DNA of 64,000 bases, from NCBI RefSeq assembly GCF_001940245.1, contig NZ_MJIG01000004.1, positions 992,001 through 1,056,000 of the forward strand, given 5' to 3'. The notes under the pieces were generated by a model. That model saw only the letters and a list, made by a program, of their open reading frames with translations, did not search any database and was not told where the DNA came from. This document shows, piece after piece, positions 16,749-25,301 of the stretch (position 1 is the stretch's first letter; every line of letters starts with the position of its first letter). This DNA is from Anaerostipes sp. 992a (GTDB taxonomy: Bacteria > Bacillota > Clostridia > Lachnospirales > Lachnospiraceae). Position numbers and translations under genes: made by a program.

Positions 16749-18059
16749 TTATAAAACGGCTTTAAATGCTTCATCCAGATCCTGAATAATATCATCAATG
16801 TGTTCTGTACCAATAGACAGACGGATGGTATTTGGTTTGATTCCCTGATCTAATAACTCTTCTTCTGTGCACTGGCTATGTGTTGTTGTTGCAGGATGAA
16901 TCACTAAGGATTTTACATCTGCCACATTCGCCAATAAGGAGAATAATTCCAGATTATCGATGAAGTCTTTTGCCTTCTGTGCATCTCCTTTAATTTCAAA
17001 TGTAAAGATGGAACCACCTCCATTTGGGAAATACTTCTTGTATAATGCCTGCTGACTTTCATCATCAGATACGGAAGGATGATGCACTGCCTCAACCTGA
17101 GGGTGATTATTCAGATATTCTACAACCTTTAATGCATTTTCTACATGACGTTCTACACGAAGAGATAAAGTTTCTAATCCCTGTAAGAAGAAGAATGCAT
17201 GGAAAGGAGAAAGTGTTGCTCCTGTATCTCTTAACAGAATCGCACGAATTTTTGTAACAAATGCTGCTGGTCCTACTGCTTTTGTAAAGCTGATTCCATG
17301 GTAGCTTGGATTTGGTTCTGTTAAGGATGCAAACTTACCAGATGCTTCCCAATCAAATTTTCCACTGTCTACGATCACACCACCGATGGTTGTTCCATGT
17401 CCACCGATGAATTTAGTTGCAGAATGTACAACGATATCTGCTCCATATTCAATCGGTCTTACCAAATATGGTGTTGCAAATGTATTGTCTACTACTAATG
17501 GAATCTTATGAGCATGTGCAATCTGTGCAACCTTTTCAATATCCACAACATCAGAGTTTGGATTTCCAAGAGTCTCAATAAAGATTGCTTTTGTATTTTC
17601 CTGAATTGCTGCTTCTACTGCATCATAGTCAAAGATATCTACAAAAGTAGTTGTAATACCATACTGTGGTAAAGTGTGTGCTAACAAGTTGTAAGATCCA
17701 CCATAAATATTCTTTGCTGACACAATATGGTCACCACTCTGTGCAAGGTTTTCCAATGCATATGTGATTGCTGCTGCTCCAGATGCTACTGCTAATGCTG
17801 CAACCCCTCCTTCCAAGGCTGCAATTCTTCTTTCAAAGACATCTTCTGTTGGGTTTGTCAGACGTCCATAGATATTACCGGCATCTGATAAACCAAAACG
17901 TGCTGCTGCATGATCACTGTTGCGGAATACATAAGAGGATGTCTGATAAATCGGAACTGCTCTTGCATCCGTAACTGGATCTGCTGTTTCCTGTCCTACG
18001 TGTAGCTGTAAAGTTTCAAATTTTAAATTTCTATTTTCTCTTGTAATTTTTTCACTCAT
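16749..18059 (-). CDS. metY: O-acetylhomoserine sulfhydrylase / cysteine synthase family, PLP enzyme
   Basis: 436 residues of the Cys/Met metabolism PLP family. Motifs include LQLHVGQETADP at the N terminus, the substrate loop NIYGRLTNPT, VDNTFATPYLVRP and the PLP lysine in VHSATKFIGGHG. The length and the long FDWEASGKFASLTEPNPSYHG insertion are those of MetY rather than MetB/MetC. It makes homocysteine (or cysteine) from O-acetylhomoserine and sulfide. It lies between cysK and the CymR-like gene in one operon. Confidence 0.92.
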   Translation of the reverse strand: MSEKITRENRNLKFETLQLHVGQETADPVTDARAVPIYQTSSYVFRNSDHAAARFGLSDAGNIYGRLTNPTEDVFERRIAALEGGVAALAVASGAAAITYALENLAQSGDHIVSAKNIYGGSYNLLAHTLPQYGITTTFVDIFDYDAVEAAIQENTKAIFIETLGNPNSDVVDIEKVAQIAHAHKIPLVVDNTFATPYLVRPIEYGADIVVHSATKFIGGHGTTIGGVIVDSGKFDWEASGKFASLTEPNPSYHGISFTKAVGPAAFVTKIRAILLRDTGATLSPFHAFFFLQGLETLSLRVERHVENALKVVEYLNNHPQVEAVHHPSVSDDESQQALYKKYFPNGGGSIFTFEIKGDAQKAKDFIDNLELFSLLANVADVKSLVIHPATTTHSQCTEEELLDQGIKPNTIRLSIGTEHIDDIIQDLDEAFKAVL

Positions 18060-18119
18060 TACTCTTACCTCATATTCTTTCTTTTCTTCTCTGTCCTTTG
18101 TATCAATCTGAATCTATTC

Positions 18120-19052
18120 TTATTCTGCAAAAAGTGGTGTGGAGTAGTATCTATCTCCAGTATCTGGAAGCAATGCTACGATTGTCTTTCCTTTGTTTTC
18201 TGGACGTTTTGCCAACTGGATCGCTGCATACAGTGCTGCTCCTGAAGAGATACCAACCAATACACCTTCTGCTTTTGCTAATAATTTTCCTGTTTTAAAA
18301 GCATCATCATTTTCAATAGGAAGAATCTCATCATAAATCTTCGTATTTAAAACATCTGGTACGAATCCGGCTCCAATTCCCTGGATTTTATGAGGACCAC
18401 CCTTTCCTGTAGAAAGAACTGGAGATCCTGCTGGTTCTACTGCCACAATCTTCACATCTGGATTCTGAGATTTTAAATATTCTCCAACGCCAGTAAGTGT
18501 TCCACCAGTACCAACACCTGCTACAAAGATATCTACCTTTCCATCCGTATCCTTCCAGATTTCTGGTCCGGTTGTCTCTTTATGGATTCTTGGATTTGCT
18601 GGATTGACAAACTGTCCTGGGATGAAACTATCTGGAATTTCTTTTGCCAGCTCATCCGCCTTTGCAATGGCTCCCTTCATTCCCTTTGCTCCTTCTGTTA
18701 AAACCAATTCTGCTCCATAAGCTTTTAAGATGTTTCTTCTTTCTACGCTCATAGTCTCTGGCATGGTTAAGATTACCCGATATCCTTTTGCTGCTGCAAT
18801 AGCTGCAAGACCGATTCCTGTGTTACCTGAGGTTGGTTCAATGATAACAGAACCTTCTTTTAATTTTCCGTTTTCCTCTGCATCTTCGATCATCGCCTTG
18901 GCAATTCTGTCCTTTACGCTTCCTGCTGGATTAAAATATTCAAGCTTTGCAAGAACAGTTGCTTCCAATCCTAATTCCTTTTCTACATTTGTTACTTCTA
19001 CCAGTGGTGTATTACCGATTAAACCGAGTGTTCCTTTATATACATTTGCCAT
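18120..19052 (-). CDS. cysK: Cysteine synthase A (O-acetylserine sulfhydrylase)
   Basis: 310 residues. The PLP lysine is in [11 protein letters not shown], the substrate loop is [14 protein letters not shown] and the phosphate-binding loop [34 protein letters not shown] is also typical. The enzyme forms cysteine from O-acetylserine and sulfide, and in CymR systems it also acts as the co-repressor partner. It is the first gene of the operon and has a consensus promoter. Confidence 0.96.
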   Translation of the reverse strand: MANVYKGTLGLIGNTPLVEVTNVEKELGLEATVLAKLEYFNPAGSVKDRIAKAMIEDAEENGKLKEGSVIIEPTSGNTGIGLAAIAAAKGYRVILTMPETMSVERRNILKAYGAELVLTEGAKGMKGAIAKADELAKEIPDSFIPGQFVNPANPRIHKETTGPEIWKDTDGKVDIFVAGVGTGGTLTGVGEYLKSQNPDVKIVAVEPAGSPVLSTGKGGPHKIQGIGAGFVPDVLNTKIYDEILPIENDDAFKTGKLLAKAEGVLVGISSGAALYAAIQLAKRPENKGKTIVALLPDTGDRYYSTPLFAE

Positions 19053-19113
19053 AATTGATTCCTCCTATATTTTTATTAACCCTATCAATTTACTATGTTT
19101 TAACGATAGGCTT

Positions 19114-19142
19114 ATTATATTCCCATATCTCATATTTGTCAA
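19114..19142 (-). promoter_or_regulatory. cysK operon promoter
   Basis: Minus strand TTGACA (19142-19137), 17-base spacer, TATAAT (19119-19114): full consensus. A palindromic TTCC-TATT-GGAA (near 19170-19181) lies upstream and shares its half-site with the importer operator. Confidence 0.85.
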
Positions 19143-19220
19143 CTGGGTTTTTAAATTTTTTTCAACTTTTCCTATTGGAATACTAGTATATAGATTTTTC
19201 CCCCTTGCAAAAGGCCGGAA

Positions 19221-19249
19221 TTGATATTCTATTCCAAATGATGTAAAAT
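19221..19249 (+). promoter_or_regulatory. dhaKLM promoter
   Basis: TTGATA (19221-19226), 17-base spacer, TAAAAT (19244-19249). The dhaK ATG at 19297 has AAGGAGG ten bases upstream. Confidence 0.65.
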
Positions 19250-19296
19250 TAGATTAACGTAATGTATTTATTTTTATACAAGGAGGTATTTGGGTT

Positions 19297-20286
19297 ATGA
19301 AGAAAATTATCAATGCAGTAGATCAGGTCGAGAATCAGATGATCGAAGGTATGGTCAAAGCGTATCCTCAGTATCTAAAGAAGTTAGACTGCGGTAATGT
19401 AGTCGTGCGTTCCAGCAGAAAAGAAGGCAAAGTAGCATTGATCAGTGGCGGCGGCAGCGGTCATGAGCCAGCTCACGGGGGTTATGTTGGCGAAGGAATG
19501 CTGGATGCAGCAGTTGCCGGAGCAGTTTTTACTTCTCCAACTCCTGATCAGATTTATGAAGGAATCAAAGCAATTGCCACCGATGCAGGAGTTCTGATGG
19601 TAATCAAGAATTATACTGGTGACGTTATGAACTTTGAAATGGCCAGAGAAATGGCTGAGATGGAAGGCATCAAGATAGAACAAGTCATCACTAACGATGA
19701 TGTTGCTGTAGATGGAAGCCTTTATACCGTAGGAAGACGAGGCGTGGCCGGTACTGTTTTCGTCCACAAAATTGCAGGTGCATTAGCTGAAACTGGAGCT
19801 TCCTTAGAAGAAGTAAAGGCAGTGGCGGAAAAGGTCATTGACAATGTACGCACAATGGGAATGGCCATTCGTCCATGTACCGTTCCTGCTGCAGGTGTTC
19901 CTGGCTTTGAGCTTTCTGATGATGAGATGGAAGTCGGAATCGGTATTCATGGAGAACCTGGTACCCACAGAGAACCACTAAAATCTGCAGACGAAATTAC
20001 AGATATGCTGTTAGATAAAATTTTAGCAGATATTGATTATGCCGGAAGTGAAGTTGCCGTTATGATCAATGGCTCCGGTGCGACTCCTTTAATGGAGCTC
20101 TTTATCATCAACAATCGAGTGGCTGATGTTCTGGCAGAAAAAGGTATCCAAGTTTATAAGACTATGGTTGGGGAATATATGACTTCTCTGGAGATGGAAG
20201 GCTTCTCTATCTCTCTTTTAAAACTGGATGATCAGTTGAAGGAATTACTGGATGCAAAGGCAGATACTCCAGCATTAAAGGCATAA
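19297..20286 (+). CDS. dhaK: Dihydroxyacetone kinase subunit DhaK
   Basis: 329 residues. SGGGSGHEPAHGGYVGEGML (near 49-68) and GIGIHGEPGTHREP (near 215) are the substrate-binding blocks; the latter His forms the hemiaminal with dihydroxyacetone. DhaK binds the substrate and receives phosphate from ADP held by DhaL. It is first in a complete dhaK-dhaL-dhaM operon in the cytosol, giving DHAP for glycolysis. Confidence 0.95.
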   Translation: MKKIINAVDQVENQMIEGMVKAYPQYLKKLDCGNVVVRSSRKEGKVALISGGGSGHEPAHGGYVGEGMLDAAVAGAVFTSPTPDQIYEGIKAIATDAGVLMVIKNYTGDVMNFEMAREMAEMEGIKIEQVITNDDVAVDGSLYTVGRRGVAGTVFVHKIAGALAETGASLEEVKAVAEKVIDNVRTMGMAIRPCTVPAAGVPGFELSDDEMEVGIGIHGEPGTHREPLKSADEITDMLLDKILADIDYAGSEVAVMINGSGATPLMELFIINNRVADVLAEKGIQVYKTMVGEYMTSLEMEGFSISLLKLDDQLKELLDAKADTPALKA

Positions 20287-20318
20287 GCAAAAATCAGGCT
20301 TGAAAGGAGCGATTTTCA

Positions 20319-20939
20319 ATGGACAGTAACAAAGTACTGGAAACAATCAAAGCAATCGGAGATAAAATTGACGCAGAAAAAGATTATTTGACAGAGCTTG
20401 ACAATATTATTGGTGATGGAGACCATGGCATTAATATGGCCAGAGGCTTTCAGATGGTAGAGAGTAAACTTCCTTCTTTAGAAGGAAAAGATATCGGAAC
20501 TATTTTAAAGACGGTAGGCATGACCCTGGTATCTACTGTAGGAGGTTCTTCCGGACCATTATATGGAACTGCTTTTATGAAGGCAGGAATGGCTATGGCT
20601 GGTAAAATGGATATGGACTTGAATGATTTTCTATCCTGCCTGGACGTTGCCATTGAGGGGGTAAAGATGCGTGGGAAATCCACACAGGGAGAAAAGACCA
20701 TGCTGGATGCCATGATTCCTGCTCTGGATGCTATGAGAACAGCTACAGAAAATAGTTCCGATTCTAAAACAGTTCTTGCTGCTGGAATCGAAGCTGCCAA
20801 AGCCGGTGTAGAATATACTAAAACCATTATTGCCACCAAAGGACGTGCAAGCTATATTGGTGAACGAAGCTTAGGCCATCAGGATCCAGGTGCTACTTCC
20901 TTTACTGATATTTTAGAAACCATTGGTTCCGCTTTATAA
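20319..20939 (+). CDS. dhaL: Dihydroxyacetone kinase subunit DhaL (ADP-binding)
   Basis: 206 residues. GDGDHGINMARGF near residue 30 holds the Asp residues that bind Mg-ADP; GGSSGPLYGTAFMKAG and the C-terminal GRASYIGERSLGHQDPGATS complete the family pattern. DhaL carries ADP as a permanent cofactor that is rephosphorylated by DhaM. An AAAGGAG site precedes the ATG, 32 bases after dhaK. Confidence 0.95.
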   Translation: MDSNKVLETIKAIGDKIDAEKDYLTELDNIIGDGDHGINMARGFQMVESKLPSLEGKDIGTILKTVGMTLVSTVGGSSGPLYGTAFMKAGMAMAGKMDMDLNDFLSCLDVAIEGVKMRGKSTQGEKTMLDAMIPALDAMRTATENSSDSKTVLAAGIEAAKAGVEYTKTIIATKGRASYIGERSLGHQDPGATSFTDILETIGSAL

Positions 20940-20957
20940 GAGTCAAGGAGAGAGAGC

Positions 20958-21341
20958 ATGGTAGGAATTGTAATCGTATCTCACAGTCAGAAGCTGGCAG
21001 ATGGTGTAGTGGATCTGACAAAGATCATGGCAGATGGTTGTCCCATTGCAGCAGCCGGAGGCATGGATGATGGAGGCTTTGGCACCAGCTATGAGAAAAT
21101 CATGATGGCAATTGAAGAAGTCCACGGCACAGATGGCGCTATTATCCTAATGGATATGGGAAGTGCAGTTATGACTACCGAGATGGTGTTGGAAGATTTA
21201 GGATATGAAGACGTAAAAATGGTTGACTGTCCGATTGCTGAAGGTGCCGTTGCTGCTACTGTTGCTTCCATCAGTGGCAGAAGCCTGGACGATGTGATAC
21301 AGGAAGCTCAATCAGCCGTACATACATCAAAGCTTTCCTAA
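20958..21341 (+). CDS. dhaM: PTS-dependent dihydroxyacetone kinase phosphotransfer subunit DhaM
   Basis: 127 residues, a single EIIA-mannose-type domain without the HPr and EI-like extensions found in E. coli DhaM. His9 in VIVSHSQKLADG is the phospho-acceptor from HPr. The stretch GTDGAIILMDMGSAVMTTEM is typical. It phosphorylates ADP bound on DhaL. HPr would come from the general PTS, for example the HPr gene at 9206-9472. Confidence 0.93.
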   Translation: MVGIVIVSHSQKLADGVVDLTKIMADGCPIAAAGGMDDGGFGTSYEKIMMAIEEVHGTDGAIILMDMGSAVMTTEMVLEDLGYEDVKMVDCPIAEGAVAATVASISGRSLDDVIQEAQSAVHTSKLS

Positions 21342-21361
21342 ACAACCTAAATTATTAATAT

Positions 21362-21405
21362 AAAACGATGAGACTCTATTCTTTTTAGTTCTCATCGTTT
21401 TTTGT
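21362..21405 (+). terminator. Terminator of dhaKLM
   Basis: AAAACGATGAGA (21362-21373) pairs exactly with TCTCATCGTTTT (21390-21401), followed by further T. Confidence 0.85.
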
Positions 21406-21440
21406 TCCTTTATCTTCTCCATCGACATGAGCTAGAAACT

Positions 21441-21814
21441 ACGGGGTTTGTGGACTAAATGAAGAAGAAAATTTCTTCTTTGCCGCACTCCGTTTCTTCA
21501 CACGAATATGGGAGAAGCCAATATACTACAAAGAACGAAACCATTTCGGTAAAGCAATCTGCGGAGGAGCTTACATGTTTTCTCAGGCAGAAAATCTTTG
21601 GCAAAAGCGATGCTTTTGGTCGTCCATAAGGACAAATGGCTGGAAGCTTGCTTACATAGCCATTTGTCCCTGGACGAGGGATAAGATTTTCGTCTGTCAT
21701 GGTGTAGAAAAAAGGAAAACATGTATCAGATTTGGAAGCTCCGTAGCCTGATTGCTGACCGGAATGATTTCGTTCTGACACATTATCCCATAGTCAAAGA
21801 AACCCGCATTTATC
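21441..21814 (-). repeat. Dispersed convergent-junction repeat, copy 2
   Basis: Same family as copies 1 and 3, in the orientation of copy 3. The right end reads AACCCGCATTTATC. The left end keeps GGGTTT but lacks the segment with GATACAAGTGATGAGAACG seen in copy 3, so this end is shortened. It lies between the convergent dhaM (+) and Rrf2 (-) genes, behind the dhaM terminator. Confidence 0.85.
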
Positions 21815-21838
21815 ATCATACCAGAATACTTATACTTT

Positions 21839-22267
21839 CTATAAGTTCAAGTTCTTTTCTTTATAATCCTTTGCCAGAGCAGCAAGTGTGATACCGTCTG
21901 CATAATCATTGATCACTTCTCTCATTCCTTCCCAGAAGGACAGTGTCGGACATTTACCACACCGAACACAACGATTAGGATAATCCTCAATGCAGGCAAC
22001 TGGTGAGAGGCTCCCTTCGGTTGCTCTCAAAATCTCACCTGCTGTATATTCTTCTGGATTCTTTGCCAACATATATCCTCCGTTATTTCCCCGAAAGCTT
22101 CTCACATATCCAGCCCTCGTCAGAAGTGGCATAATCTGTTCCAAGTATTTTAACGTAATCCCCTCTCTTTCAGCGATATCCTTCAATCTCACACATGATC
22201 CATTCTCATAAACTGCCAGATCGATCATAATCCTTAAGGCATAACGGCCCTTTGTTGATATCTTCAT
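21839..22267 (-). CDS. Rrf2 family regulator with Fe-S cysteines (IscR-like)
   Basis: 142 residues from the ATG at 22267 (MKISTKGRYALRIMIDLA), the usual Rrf2 start. A winged helix domain is followed by CIEDYPNRCVRCGKCP (near 92-107), whose cysteine cluster would hold a 2Fe-2S centre as in IscR or NsrR. It therefore probably senses iron-sulfur status or NO/oxygen. The frame is open 37 codons upstream through the promoter and is not used. A hairpin GGCTGAG...CTCAGCC (22310-22334) stands in its leader and may be an operator. No isc/suf gene is adjacent. Confidence 0.85.
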   Translation of the reverse strand: MKISTKGRYALRIMIDLAVYENGSCVRLKDIAEREGITLKYLEQIMPLLTRAGYVRSFRGNNGGYMLAKNPEEYTAGEILRATEGSLSPVACIEDYPNRCVRCGKCPTLSFWEGMREVINDYADGITLAALAKDYKEKNLNL

Positions 22268-22349
22268 CCTTCGTTCCCCGCTTTCTCCATAAAGTACATA
22301 AAATATGATGGCTGAGTCATATGAATCCTCAGCCACTCTCTTTACTACT

Positions 22350-22378
22350 ATTATGATAGAGAATATCCTGTCCGTCAA
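22350..22378 (-). promoter_or_regulatory. Promoter of the IscR-like gene
   Basis: Minus strand TTGACG (22378-22373), 17-base spacer, CATAAT (22355-22350). Confidence 0.55.
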
Positions 22379-22417
22379 GTTATTTCCCTATTTTTCCGAT
22401 AGAAAAAGTCTATCCTT

Positions 22418-22718
22418 TTACTTTATTTCGTATCTTGCGCCTTGGTTTAATGTCTCTTTATCCATATGATAAATTGCATCAATGATTCGGTTTCGATAGG
22501 TTGCATTGACAGGTATCTCCGTCGCTGACCAGATCAATAGCACCAGTAACGGCTATGATACATCCTGCTTCTTTTGCAAAAAACTTTACAAATTGTATGG
22601 CTTCTGACAGATTTTCTTCTGTCACCGCATCTGCCACATCGTTAACGGTAACATAGTTGGTAATATTATGCACCAGTGGTGCACTATTTCTTACGTTTTC
22701 AATATAGGTTCCTAACAT
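22418..22718 (-). pseudogene. thiM: Hydroxyethylthiazole kinase relic (thiM), deleted and frameshifted
   Basis: The first 27 or so codons (ENVRNSAPLVHNITNYVTVN) match the ThiM N terminus. They run directly into a segment resembling the second half of ThiM (FAKEAGCIIAVTGAIDLVSDGD), so roughly 100 residues are missing. The frame then shifts: in another frame the text TYRNRIIDAIYHMDKETLNQ, typical of the ThiM C terminus, continues to TAA at 22420-22418. Intact ThiM is about 270 residues; this remnant is about 100 codons. No other thiamine salvage gene and no TPP riboswitch were seen. Confidence 0.75.
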
Positions 22719-22752
22719 GATATATTCCTCCTAGGTTTTATAAATAATTTTC

Positions 22753-23421
22753 CTAATGCTTTTCTATCAGTCGAAAATAACTTCTATGGCACTCAAGTAT
22801 GCCTTCTTTCCTCATCTTACTGATTTCCGCTGACATAGCACTCCTTTCCACACCAAGATAATCTGCCAGTCCCTGCCTGTCATAAGGAATGACAAATGCA
22901 TCCTTTCCCTGCCTTCTGGCTTCCTGCAGCAGATACGCCATCAACTTTTCTTTTGTGCTCCGTTTTGCCAGAATCTCCATCTTTTGATTGAGATACAGAT
23001 TTTTTCTCGCCACAATGCTGAGTAGATTTTCAACTAATATCCTATGGAATGGACAGGCATTTCTACAGGTCTTTAAAATTTTTTTACAATTAATCAGCAT
23101 TACTTCACTATCCACAGTGGCATGAACGCTGACCGGCATTTTTTCAACCCCCGCACATGCGAAAGTTTCTCCAAAAAGCTCTCCTTCTCCTACCGTAGCT
23201 ACAATAGATCGATTTCCATAGTAATCTTGTCTTGTAATCTGAACTGCTCCTTTCAGTACGATTCCAACAAAATCCGCCGGATCTCCCTCCATGAATATCG
23301 CCTGATTTTTCGAAATCTTTCTTACTTTTGTATTGAGACATTGCAGCATGTTCTCTAACTCTTCCGCTTCTATATGAACAAACAACGGACATGTCTTTAA
23401 AATCGAATCATAGATTTTCAT
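22753..23421 (-). CDS. Crp/Fnr family transcriptional regulator
   Basis: 222 residues from the ATG at 23421 behind AAAGGTAG. A cyclic-nucleotide-like beta-barrel (about 15-125, GELFGETFACAG) is joined by a long helix to an HTH_Crp domain (YDRQGLADYLGVERSAMSAEISKM). Cysteines occur at 11, 28 and in CRNACP but not in the FNR N-terminal arrangement, so the effector is unknown; heme, redox or NO are options. It is divergent from a ferredoxin gene with a perfect palindrome between them, suggesting direct control of that gene. Confidence 0.88.
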   Translation of the reverse strand: MKIYDSILKTCPLFVHIEAEELENMLQCLNTKVRKISKNQAIFMEGDPADFVGIVLKGAVQITRQDYYGNRSIVATVGEGELFGETFACAGVEKMPVSVHATVDSEVMLINCKKILKTCRNACPFHRILVENLLSIVARKNLYLNQKMEILAKRSTKEKLMAYLLQEARRQGKDAFVIPYDRQGLADYLGVERSAMSAEISKMRKEGILECHRSYFRLIEKH

Positions 23422-23460
23422 ATTTCTACCTTTCACATTCTTTATACATTTTTTTGATTT

Positions 23461-23476
23461 TGTTGGAATTCCAACA
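23461..23476. promoter_or_regulatory. Perfect 16-base palindrome, probable Crp/Fnr operator
   Basis: TGTTGGAATTCCAACA lies between the divergent Crp/Fnr and ferredoxin genes. The ferredoxin -10 TATAAT is at 23493-23498, so the palindrome is centred near -37 and covers the poor -35 region. This geometry is close to that of class II activation. Confidence 0.6.
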
Positions 23477-23532
23477 TACATTTTACCACAAATATAATAA
23501 ACTTAGCTTATCAAATGAAAGGAGTTTTTATT

Positions 23533-24231
23533 ATGATTCGAAAAATTATTCGTATTGATGAAGAAAAATGTAATGGATGTGGTGCCTGTGCTGCTGCCTG
23601 TCACGAAGGTGCCATTGAGATGATAGATGGAAAAGCAAAGCTAACAAGAGAGGACTATTGCGACGGTCTGGGAGACTGTCTTCCTACCTGTCCAACAGAT
23701 GCTATTTCTTTTGAAGAAAGAGAAGCACCTGCTTATAACGAAGCTGCTGTACTTGCTGCCAAAAAGCAAAAAGAAGCTGCTGTCCACAGCGGTTGTCCTG
23801 GAAGCCGCTCCAGAGCAATTCTTCATGCTCAAGAAGAATCCGAGGAAACCACCACGACGGTAACCAGCAGGCTTGCCCAATGGCCAGTACAGATCAAATT
23901 GGCACCGCTTCGCGCTCCATATTTTCAGAATGCCAACCTATTAATTGCCGCAGACTGTACTGCCTATGCATATGGTAACTTTCATAATAAATTTATGAAA
24001 AATCATATCACCCTAATCGGATGTCCAAAATTAGATGAAGGAAATTATGCCCAAAAGCTGACACAGATCATAGCCGGCAATGATATTAAAAGTGTCACCA
24101 TCGCCCGAATGGAAGTTCCTTGCTGCGGTGGATTAGAACATGCGGTAAAACAGGCCTTACAGGCAAGTGGAAAATTCATTCCATGGCAAGTAGTGACCAT
24201 CTCCACAGATGGCAGAATCTTGGAATCATAA
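23533..24231 (+). CDS. 4Fe-4S dicluster ferredoxin-domain protein
   Basis: 232 residues. Two ferredoxin motifs occupy the first 60 residues (CNGCGACAAACHEGAI and CDGLGDCLPTCPTDAI). A central segment SGCPGSRSRAI and a C-terminal domain with TLIGCPKLDEGNYAQKL and PCCGGLEHAVKQAL follow. Such proteins are found next to Crp/Fnr regulators in anaerobes and are assumed to move electrons in stress responses; the partner is unknown. ATG at 23533 has AAAGGAG eight bases before it, so the six-codon longer frame is not used. Confidence 0.82.
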   Translation: MIRKIIRIDEEKCNGCGACAAACHEGAIEMIDGKAKLTREDYCDGLGDCLPTCPTDAISFEEREAPAYNEAAVLAAKKQKEAAVHSGCPGSRSRAILHAQEESEETTTTVTSRLAQWPVQIKLAPLRAPYFQNANLLIAADCTAYAYGNFHNKFMKNHITLIGCPKLDEGNYAQKLTQIIAGNDIKSVTIARMEVPCCGGLEHAVKQALQASGKFIPWQVVTISTDGRILES

Positions 24232-24234
24232 TTT

Positions 24235-24275
24235 AGAGGGGTACGTCTGATGATGTTACCCCTCTTTCCTTTTTT
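24235..24275 (+). terminator. Terminator of the ferredoxin gene
   Basis: AGAGGGGTA (24235-24243) pairs with TACCCCTCT (24257-24265), followed by TTCCTTTTT. Confidence 0.85.
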
Positions 24276-24396
24276 CCCAGACAAGTCACATGCTCTGTTC
24301 GAATATATTTTCAAAAATATTTTTGTAACTTTTCCTTTCCTAAGGTATTTCTATTGATTATAATAAAAATAAATATTCTATCAGGAGGTAACGGAT

Positions 24397-24546
24397 ATGG
24401 TTGATCCATCCATCAAATTTTGCAGTACTATCATGCGGTGTGATTCTATAAACCATTCCGCTTATCCCTCATTGCCTGATAATGTTACGTGTGGAATAAT
24501 ATCAGATGAATCAAATATTTTACAGAACAGGAGCTTACAGATATGA
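24397..24546 (+). CDS. Small ORF (49 codons) overlapping the DeoR start
   Basis: An ATG at 24397 is preceded by AGGAGG at eight bases, the strongest ribosome site in this area. The frame runs 49 codons and stops with a TGA that overlaps the deoR-type ATG as ATGA. The peptide starts MVDPSIKFCSTIMRC, has three cysteines, no membrane helix, and resembles nothing I recognise. The position suggests a leader peptide or small protein that couples translation into the regulator gene. A TATAAT at 24359-24364 may be its promoter. It could also be a chance frame; the ribosome site and the exact overlap argue against that. Confidence 0.5.
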   Translation: MVDPSIKFCSTIMRCDSINHSAYPSLPDNVTCGIISDESNILQNRSLQI

Positions 24547-25301
24547 GAAAAAGCGTGAAAAAAAGAATGAATGAACTGTTAGAGATCCTGACAGTTGAAC
24601 GAAAAATAGAAGTTACCGCTCTGGCAGAAAGACTGGGCGTATCCCAGGTTACCATTCGAAAAGATTTGGATGAATTGGAAGATAAGAAAATCGTAATTCG
24701 AGAGCATGGTTTTGCGATCTTGCGCAGCAGCGATGACATCAACGGTCGAATTGCTTACCATTACGAATCCAAAAAGTCCATTGCTCAAAAAGCTGCCACT
24801 CTCATTTCCAATGGTGATACGATCATGATCGAAAGTGGGAGCTGCTGTGCCCTTCTGGCAGAAACTCTGACAGAAACGAAAAAGGATCTTACCATTATTA
24901 CCAACAGTGCTTTTATCGCTGATTTTATTCGAAAACGGGCAAATTTTCAGATTATCCTTTTAGGGGGAACCTACCAGCAGGATGCCCAGGTCATGGTCGG
25001 TCCCATGGTACGCCAATGTGCCCAGAACTTTTATGTACCATTGTTCTTTTTAGGCACAGACGGTTATTCCCAGAAAACTGGCTTTACCAATCAAGATCAA
25101 ATGCGTGCTCAGGCAGTCCGCGATATGGCTCCCCAGGCAGAACAGATCATTATCCTAACAGAAAGTGAAAAATTCTCCCAGCATGGTATCGTTCCATTAA
25201 ATTTACAAGAATACGAAAGAACGGTGATTACCGATAACCAAGTAAACGATACTATCGTAAAAGAATTAGAAGAACAGGGAATTGCTGTATTAACGGTTTG
25301 A
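24543..25301 (+). CDS. DeoR/GlpR family transcriptional regulator
   Basis: 252 residues. The N-terminal HTH (RLGVSQVTIRKDLDELE, near 30-47) and the DeoR sensor domain (GDTIMIESGSCCALLAE, LTIITNSAFIADFI, GTDGYSQKTGFT, SEKFSQHG) are clear. Members usually respond to phosphorylated sugars. It stands alone after the small ORF; the targets may be dhaKLM or the PTS/transketolase genes on either side, but no shared operator was identified. The gene ends exactly where repeat copy 3 begins. Confidence 0.88.
   Translation: MRKSVKKRMNELLEILTVERKIEVTALAERLGVSQVTIRKDLDELEDKKIVIREHGFAILRSSDDINGRIAYHYESKKSIAQKAATLISNGDTIMIESGSCCALLAETLTETKKDLTIITNSAFIADFIRKRANFQIILLGGTYQQDAQVMVGPMVRQCAQNFYVPLFFLGTDGYSQKTGFTNQDQMRAQAVRDMAPQAEQIIILTESEKFSQHGIVPLNLQEYERTVITDNQVNDTIVKELEEQGIAVLTV

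Noticed and set aside
19053-19113. T-box or S-box riboswitch in front of cysK
   Set aside because: The leader from the predicted start point is about 55 bases, too short, and lacks the T-box sequence and any S-box core.
22719-22752. A TPP riboswitch before the thiM relic
   Set aside because: Only 34 bases separate the relic from the Crp/Fnr gene stop, and no thi-box sequence is present.
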